This document shows, one piece after another, positions 32,305 through 35,987 of a stretch of 35,987 nt of DNA. Position 1 is the stretch's first letter. Each line of letters begins with the position of its first letter. This DNA comes from Nitrospirae bacterium JdFR-81. Lineage in GTDB: Bacteria; Nitrospirota; Thermodesulfovibrionia; UBA6902. The DNA lies in contig MTOQ01000007.1 of assembly GCA_002011735.1 (NCBI GenBank), positions 1 through 35,987 of the forward strand, given 5' to 3'. Below the pieces are notes generated by a model. That model saw only the letters and a program-made list of their open reading frames with translations, ran no database searches and was not told the origin of the DNA. Both the position numbers and the translations under genes were made by a program.

Positions 32305-32982
32305 ATGAAGACCGGTATCTTTGGTGGCACATTTAACCCCGTGCATTATGGACATCTAAGGGCCGCTGAGGAGGTGTCTGAACTGATCGGACTCGATAGG
32401 GTCTTTTTCATACCCTCTGGCAGGCCACCATTTGATAAACCTGATCTTGCAGATGCCGAGCATAGATACAATATGTTGAGTATCGCAACAAAGGGGAATC
32501 CATACTTCATCGTCTCTGATATAGAGATGAAGAGGCGTGGAAGGTCATACACCATAGATACACTGAAGAGGCTCAGACGGAGATACAGGGATGATGAGTT
32601 CTACCTCATACTCGGCATAGACGCATTCCTTGATCTACCAAAGTGGAAGGACCCAGATGAGCTTATAACCCTCACAAACATTGTCATAATATCAAGACCT
32701 GGTTTTGGCTTTGTTGATCTTGTCTCTTCCCCCTACCTAAAAGGTGTCTCAAGGCAGGCGATGAAGGGGCTTGACAGTGGAAAGAGGAGGGGGTTTTCAC
32801 ACCCGCTCTCAGGGGATAAGGAGGCGATCTTCTGCAGGGTTACAGGGTTGGAGATATCGGCCTCATGCATAAGGGGATTGATCAGGGAGGGCAGGAGTGT
32901 GAGGTATCTCTTGCCTGATTCTGTCAAATCCTATATAATTTCACATAAACTATATGCGATGCGGGATGAGTTAAGGCCCTAA
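32305..32982 (+). CDS. nadD: Nicotinate-nucleotide adenylyltransferase
   Basis: Transfers AMP to nicotinate mononucleotide in NAD synthesis. The 225-residue protein begins with GIFGGTFNPVHYGHLRAAEEV, which contains the nucleotidyltransferase HxGH motif (HYGH), and ends with the second signature ISASCIRGLIREGRSV, equivalent to ISSTxIR. AAAGGGGA lies before the ATG at 32305. It is the first of a nadD-rsfS pair, an association seen in many bacteria, and is followed after 32 nt by rsfS. Confidence 0.95.
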   Translation: MKTGIFGGTFNPVHYGHLRAAEEVSELIGLDRVFFIPSGRPPFDKPDLADAEHRYNMLSIATKGNPYFIVSDIEMKRRGRSYTIDTLKRLRRRYRDDEFYLILGIDAFLDLPKWKDPDELITLTNIVIISRPGFGFVDLVSSPYLKGVSRQAMKGLDSGKRRGFSHPLSGDKEAIFCRVTGLEISASCIRGLIREGRSVRYLLPDSVKSYIISHKLYAMRDELRP

Positions 32983-33000
32983 TCCATTACAGATTATCAG

Positions 33001-33007
33001 GGAGGAG
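33001..33007 (+). promoter_or_regulatory. Strong Shine-Dalgarno that fixes the rsfS start
   Basis: GGAGGAG at 33001-33007 lies 7 nt upstream of an ATA codon at 33015. No ATG, GTG or TTG occurs in the rsfS frame near here, so this ribosome-binding site is the main evidence for the non-standard start. Confidence 0.65.
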
Positions 33008-33014
33008 AAGGGAG

Positions 33015-33392
33015 ATAACCTTAGGCGTCAGAGAGAGGGCGATAAAGGCGGCAAGGATAGCCATTGATAAAAAGGCAAAGGATACGGTTATCCTCGAACT
33101 TAAAGGCCTTTCCACGATAACCGATTATTTTGTAATCTGTTCAGGTGAGAACCCCTTACAGATAAAGGCCATAGTAGAGGCGATAGAGGAAGGACTTGCA
33201 AAAAACAGGATCTATCCAATGGGTATAGAGGGGCTCGAGTTTGCCCGCTGGGTGTTGATGGACTATGGTGATGTGGTCATCCATATATTTAATGAAGAGG
33301 CGAGGGCATATTATGAGCTTGAGAAGCTCTGGATGGATGCACCAAGGGTGGAGATTCCCCTGATTGAGTCAACAAAAAAGGTGAAAGGATAA
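33015..33392 (+). CDS. rsfS: Ribosomal silencing factor RsfS, apparent ATA start
   Basis: A frame ending at TAA 33390-33392 encodes 125 residues typical of RsfS/Iojap: TITDYFVICSGENPLQIKAI, then GIEGLEFARWVLMDYGDVV, then EARAYYELEKLW. RsfS binds ribosomal protein uL14 on the large subunit and blocks subunit joining in starvation. The expected N-terminus (RERAIKAARIAIDKKAKDT) begins just after 33015, yet the frame has no ATG, GTG or TTG there. The first in-frame ATG would remove more than half of the protein. ATA at 33015, correctly spaced from a strong Shine-Dalgarno, is the best start; an assembly error is the main alternative. Flanked by nadD and the LapAB-like gene (3-nt gap). Confidence 0.85.
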   Translation: MTLGVRERAIKAARIAIDKKAKDTVILELKGLSTITDYFVICSGENPLQIKAIVEAIEEGLAKNRIYPMGIEGLEFARWVLMDYGDVVIHIFNEEARAYYELEKLWMDAPRVEIPLIESTKKVKG

Positions 33393-33395
33393 GAG

Positions 33396-34697
33396 ATGGC
33401 AAAATTTACAGCATTTCTATTTATAATCTTTCTCATCATACTCAGCCTCCTTGCATTCTTCAACAAACACTCTGTGGATCTGACGGTCTGGGAGGGTGTC
33501 ACCTATAATATACCCGTGGTTGCACTCATCCTGATCTCTGCCGCTGTGGGCACATTCACGGTGCTTATTGCCGTGGCGATCCGTGATGCGAGGCGATACC
33601 TTGAACACTGGAAGGAACAACGCGTTCATAAGAAGGTGCTGAAGGTGCAGGACCTCTATTCCAAGGGTATGGAGGCATTCTTTGCATCGCGCAATGAGGA
33701 GGCGAGGGACCTCTTTCTGAAGGTCGTGGATGAAGACCCTGGCCATGTCAATGCCCTCCTCAGGCTGGGGGATATCCACTTTAACAACGGAGACTTTGTG
33801 AGGGCGAGGGAGTTCTATGCAAAGGCCAATGAGGTCAGGCCAAGGAATATCGAGGTGCTGTTCTCCCTTGAGAGGCTGTTTGAGGCACAGGAGAGGTGGC
33901 AGGAGGCCTTGAGATATCTTGATAACATCCTCGAGATAGACGACGAAAACCCCAAGGCCCTCTACAGGAAGAGGGAGATATTCGAGAGGACCGGCAGGTG
34001 GGAGGACGTGATAGATGTCCAGAACAGGATCATAAAGGGTAGTGTATCCTCAGATCAGAAGGAGAAGGAGGAGAGGAACCTCAATGGTTACAGATATGAG
34101 CTTGGCCTATATTATCTTGGCAGGGAAGAGACTGACAAGGCCATCAAGACGTTTAAATCAATAATCAAGACAGACAAGGATTTTGTCCCGGCCTATCTTG
34201 CACTGGCTGATGCATACCTCAAACACGGCGATTCAGACGAGGCAGAGGAGATACTCAGAAAGGGTTTTGCAGAGACCTCCTCCCTTGTTATACTCACACG
34301 GCTTGAAGATCATCTGATGGGGATGGGAGAGCCTGATAAGGCCATTGATCTGTATCAGAAGGCCCTCCAGCAGAGGCCTCAGGATGCAAGGCTCCAGTTT
34401 CTGCTCGCAAAGCTTTATTACAGGCTTGAGATGATAGATCATGCCTTTGAGACTGCCACGTCTATTGATACAGCCTCATTCGATTCGACCAGCCTCCACG
34501 TCCTGCTCGGCAGTATATACGAGAGGCGTACCCAGCATGATAAGGCGGTGGAGGAGTTCAGGAAGGCCTTCAATATCGAGAGGCCACTCATGGTGCCATT
34601 CTCGTGTAGAGAATGTGGGCATATCTCAAAGGACTGGGTGGGCAGGTGTCCTGGCTGCAGGCAGTGGAATACCCTTACGCTTGACGGTCTTGGCTGA
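33396..34697 (+). CDS. lapB: LapA-LapB fusion, lipopolysaccharide assembly protein
   Basis: A 433-residue inner-membrane protein. Residues 1-75 contain two membrane segments (about 5-21 and 41-61) and match LapA (DUF1049) in FFNKHSVDLTVWEG; from ~85 to ~395 are TPR repeats, and the end is a rubredoxin-like zinc ribbon (C404, C407, C418, C421: CRECGHISKDWVGRCPGC). TPR plus C-terminal rubredoxin is the plan of LapB/YciM, which in E. coli adjusts LPS synthesis by delivering LpxC to FtsH. LapB normally has one N-terminal membrane helix and LapA is a separate neighbour gene; here they are one chain. AAAGGAT precedes the ATG. It implies an LPS-containing outer membrane. Confidence 0.87.
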   Translation: MAKFTAFLFIIFLIILSLLAFFNKHSVDLTVWEGVTYNIPVVALILISAAVGTFTVLIAVAIRDARRYLEHWKEQRVHKKVLKVQDLYSKGMEAFFASRNEEARDLFLKVVDEDPGHVNALLRLGDIHFNNGDFVRAREFYAKANEVRPRNIEVLFSLERLFEAQERWQEALRYLDNILEIDDENPKALYRKREIFERTGRWEDVIDVQNRIIKGSVSSDQKEKEERNLNGYRYELGLYYLGREETDKAIKTFKSIIKTDKDFVPAYLALADAYLKHGDSDEAEEILRKGFAETSSLVILTRLEDHLMGMGEPDKAIDLYQKALQQRPQDARLQFLLAKLYYRLEMIDHAFETATSIDTASFDSTSLHVLLGSIYERRTQHDKAVEEFRKAFNIERPLMVPFSCRECGHISKDWVGRCPGCRQWNTLTLDGLG

Positions 34698-34702
34698 TTT
34701 TG

Positions 34703-35305
34703 ATGCAACGCACAAGGCTTAAAGGAGACAGGATAGTCCTTGATACAAGCCTCTTTGTAAACCCTGATGTGAGAGATGACTTCGGGAGGACCCCCACAGA
34801 GGCCATAAATACATTTCTGGGACTGGCCGAGAGACTGCCACATATCGAATTCTACATGCCATCCTCCATCTTTAAGGAACTGATGCATTTTATTGACAGG
34901 GACAAGATACCCGCAAGGCTCCTGACAGTGCTTCACCAGAAATCACCCAGCAAACACGAGCTTACATGCCCTGCCTTTCTCCTGTATGAGTTGATAGAGG
35001 AGATGAGGGGAAGGATTAACAAGGGGTTGAGGTTCGCCGAGAAGGCGGTCAGGAGTGTGGGCAAGCAGGATGAAAGGGAGGTGATCCAGAACCTCAGGAA
35101 GAACTACAGGGAGGCCCTCAGAGAGGGGATAATAGACAGCAAGGAGGATGTTGATCTTATACTCCTTGCAAAGGAGCTGGACGCCCTGCTCGTTACAGCC
35201 GACAGGGGGGCAATAAACTGGGCAGAGAAGATGGGTATAAGATGGCTACTGCCCGAGAGGTTCAGGGATTACCTGCTCGATATGATCGAGAGGACAGGGG
35301 GATAA
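34703..35305 (+). CDS. Protein-only RNase P of the Aquifex type (HARP)
   Basis: A 200-residue PIN-domain nuclease matching Homologs of Aquifex RNase P, once labelled RNA ligase partner protein. The conserved segments are IVLDTSLFVNPDV (D14), YMPSSIFKE, LLYELIEEMRGRINKGLR, YREALREGIIDSKEDVD (D145, D149, D151) and LLVTADRGAINWAEK (D167). In the Aquifex enzyme the corresponding aspartates bind metal and cleave the 5' leader of pre-tRNA, and the helical hairpin (about 90-140) drives oligomerisation. Start ATG 34703; a TTG at 34700 is possible and no Shine-Dalgarno is clear. It lies 5 nt after the LapAB gene and converges on tRNA-Leu, 2 nt apart. Confidence 0.9.
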   Translation: MQRTRLKGDRIVLDTSLFVNPDVRDDFGRTPTEAINTFLGLAERLPHIEFYMPSSIFKELMHFIDRDKIPARLLTVLHQKSPSKHELTCPAFLLYELIEEMRGRINKGLRFAEKAVRSVGKQDEREVIQNLRKNYREALREGIIDSKEDVDLILLAKELDALLVTADRGAINWAEKMGIRWLLPERFRDYLLDMIERTGG

Positions 35306-35307
35306 TA

Positions 35308-35394
35308 TGGTGCCGAAGGCGGGAGTCGAACCCGCACGGCCTTTCGACCACCAGACCCTGAACCTGGCGCGTCTGCCAGTTCCGCCACTTCGGC
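35308..35394 (-). tRNA. tRNA-Leu (anticodon CAG)
   Basis: The minus strand gives a class II tRNA. Acceptor GCCGAAG (35394-35388) pairs with CTTCGGC, followed by discriminator A and encoded CCA (35310-35308). The D-arm is TGGCGGAACTGGCAGACGC, the anticodon loop TTCAGGG gives CAG, there is a variable arm, and the T-loop is GGTTCGACTCC. It converges with the HARP gene. Confidence 0.95.
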
Positions 35395-35403
35395 ACAAAT
35401 GAT

Positions 35404-35838
35404 CTATTCAAGACCAGAGTCACCATGGGGTATGAGGAAGGGATTATCGCCCTCTATCCTTATCAACCTCATATCCCTCTTCTCATATGCCAGGGTTGTG
35501 ACCCCCCTCTCGCTCAGCCTCTTCCCATCCACAAGCCACTCGCCTGTCCAGTTAAGATTGATCCTCACCTCAGCAGGGGTTATCCTGATCATCATTATGT
35601 TAAATGAGAGCCTTGCCTCCTCAAAAACGAGGGAGTCCAGTAAGGTATCTGCAACAGAAGGCTTGACCTTCTCTCTTATCAATGCATCATCCTTCCTCTC
35701 ATAGGCCTCCCTTATGGTGCTGGTCAGGTCGATCGCATTCTGCGAAAGGAGAAAGTCGGCAGAAGGCCTTATCTCCTTGCCCTTACAGCCTGAATAAAAG
35801 AGAGATACAATTATCAGGATAAAAGGGATCCTTCTCAT
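35404..35838 (-). CDS. Small lipoprotein, unknown function
   Basis: A 144-residue protein from ATG 35838 (an adjacent ATG at 35841 adds one Met). It starts with a lipoprotein signal peptide: RRIP, a hydrophobic stretch, then the lipobox FYSGC, so the mature protein begins at the Cys near residue 18 and would be lipid-anchored. The mature part, ~125 residues, alternates helix and strand and contains VRINLNWTGEWLVDGKR; it resembles small periplasmic nuclear-transport-factor-like or lipocalin-like lipoproteins but I do not recognise the family. It lies 9 nt upstream of tRNA-Leu on the same strand and has its own candidate promoter. Confidence 0.8.
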   Translation of the reverse strand: MRRIPFILIIVSLFYSGCKGKEIRPSADFLLSQNAIDLTSTIREAYERKDDALIREKVKPSVADTLLDSLVFEEARLSFNIMMIRITPAEVRINLNWTGEWLVDGKRLSERGVTTLAYEKRDMRLIRIEGDNPFLIPHGDSGLE

Positions 35839-35852
35839 CATGGTTTACTGTG

Positions 35853-35882
35853 ATTTTACATCTTTCGGTGATCCTAATTCAA
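35853..35882 (-). promoter_or_regulatory. Candidate promoter for the lipoprotein gene
   Basis: On the minus strand TTGAAT (35882-35877, 4/6) and TAAAAT (35858-35853, 5/6) are 18 nt apart. The predicted start site is about 5-8 nt before the ATG pair at 35841/35838, and there is no Shine-Dalgarno. Confidence 0.5.
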
Positions 35883-35890
35883 CTGATCGA

Positions 35891-35987
35891 ATTGCCTCAT
35901 CAAAAATCTATCCGAAAGGGGTATCGTTGCCTCATTTAAAAATCTATCCCAAAAATAAGACAATTGCCTCTCAGAAACGAATAATGG
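35891..35987. repeat. Three short direct repeats at the window edge
   Basis: TTGCCTCAT(N)AAAAATCTATCC occurs at about 35892 and 35927, and a third, more diverged TTGCCTC at 35964; the period is 35-37 bp. The stretch is AT-rich with no open frame on either strand. It continues beyond the right edge, so neither its full size nor its nature can be decided. Confidence 0.5.

Noticed and set aside
35891-35987. Possible CRISPR array
   Set aside because: Repeats are only ~20 nt, imperfect, with ~14-nt spacing, and no cas gene is nearby.

Overview
The window looks like the chromosome of a diderm (Gram-negative) bacterium, possibly thermophilic. Coding DNA is rich in AGG (Arg) and ATA (Ile) codons. 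Envelope genes (a LapA-LapB fusion, a lipoprotein, a LysM/β-barrel-like protein) point to an outer membrane. A protein-only RNase P of the Aquifex type (HARP), together with the other genes, suggests Nitrospirota/Thermodesulfovibrio-like or a neighbouring deep lineage. That assignment is inference, not proof.

Layout. 1-810: 3' end of an SBBP-repeat surface or secreted protein. 938-4146 (+): tight operon aroC, aroK-aroB fusion, Fur-family regulator. 4143-9248 (-): radical SAM/B12 protein, tadA with an extra zinc ribbon, tRNA-Ser(CGA), tRNA-Ser(GGA), SRP RNA (ffs), dnaX, ybaB, recR. 9282-25364 (-): a 16-kb run of five overlapping genes forming a poly-γ-glutamate-synthase-like (PgsB/PgsC) system with giant, unusual components. 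25397-28494 (-): response regulator and CHASE2 histidine kinase just upstream of it. 28575-30287 (-): α-glucan phosphorylase. 30373-35305 (+): proA, a decayed DUF6883/DUF4926-like pair, nadD, rsfS (no ordinary start codon), lapA-lapB fusion and HARP RNase P. 35308-35841 (-): tRNA-Leu(CAG) and a lipoprotein. The window ends in short direct repeats.

The most interesting part is 9282-25364. In transcription order it encodes: (i) a PgsC/CapC-like membrane protein with a duplicated transmembrane unit and two periplasmic domains that read as full-length but metal-site-dead copies of the hydrolase encoded two genes downstream; (ii) an inner-membrane-anchored β-rich protein; (iii) that hydrolase, of N-formylglutamate-amidohydrolase type with its His/Glu motifs intact; (iv) a 1787-residue secreted protein with β-sandwich motifs, LysM, helical repeats and a β-barrel-like C-terminus; (v) a PgsB/CapB Mur-ligase-like enzyme fused to about 600 residues of HEAT repeats. 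No PgsA/CapA-type gene is present. I infer an ATP-dependent ligase making a glutamate-like amide polymer, an inner-membrane exporter, a periplasmic trimming enzyme and a peptidoglycan/outer-membrane exit component: a trans-envelope poly-amino-acid capsule machine, perhaps controlled by the adjacent two-component pair.

Two expression oddities recur. Several genes have a good -10 box only 5-15 nt before a start codon that lacks a Shine-Dalgarno sequence (candidate leaderless or short-leader mRNAs). rsfS appears to start at ATA behind a strong Shine-Dalgarno.
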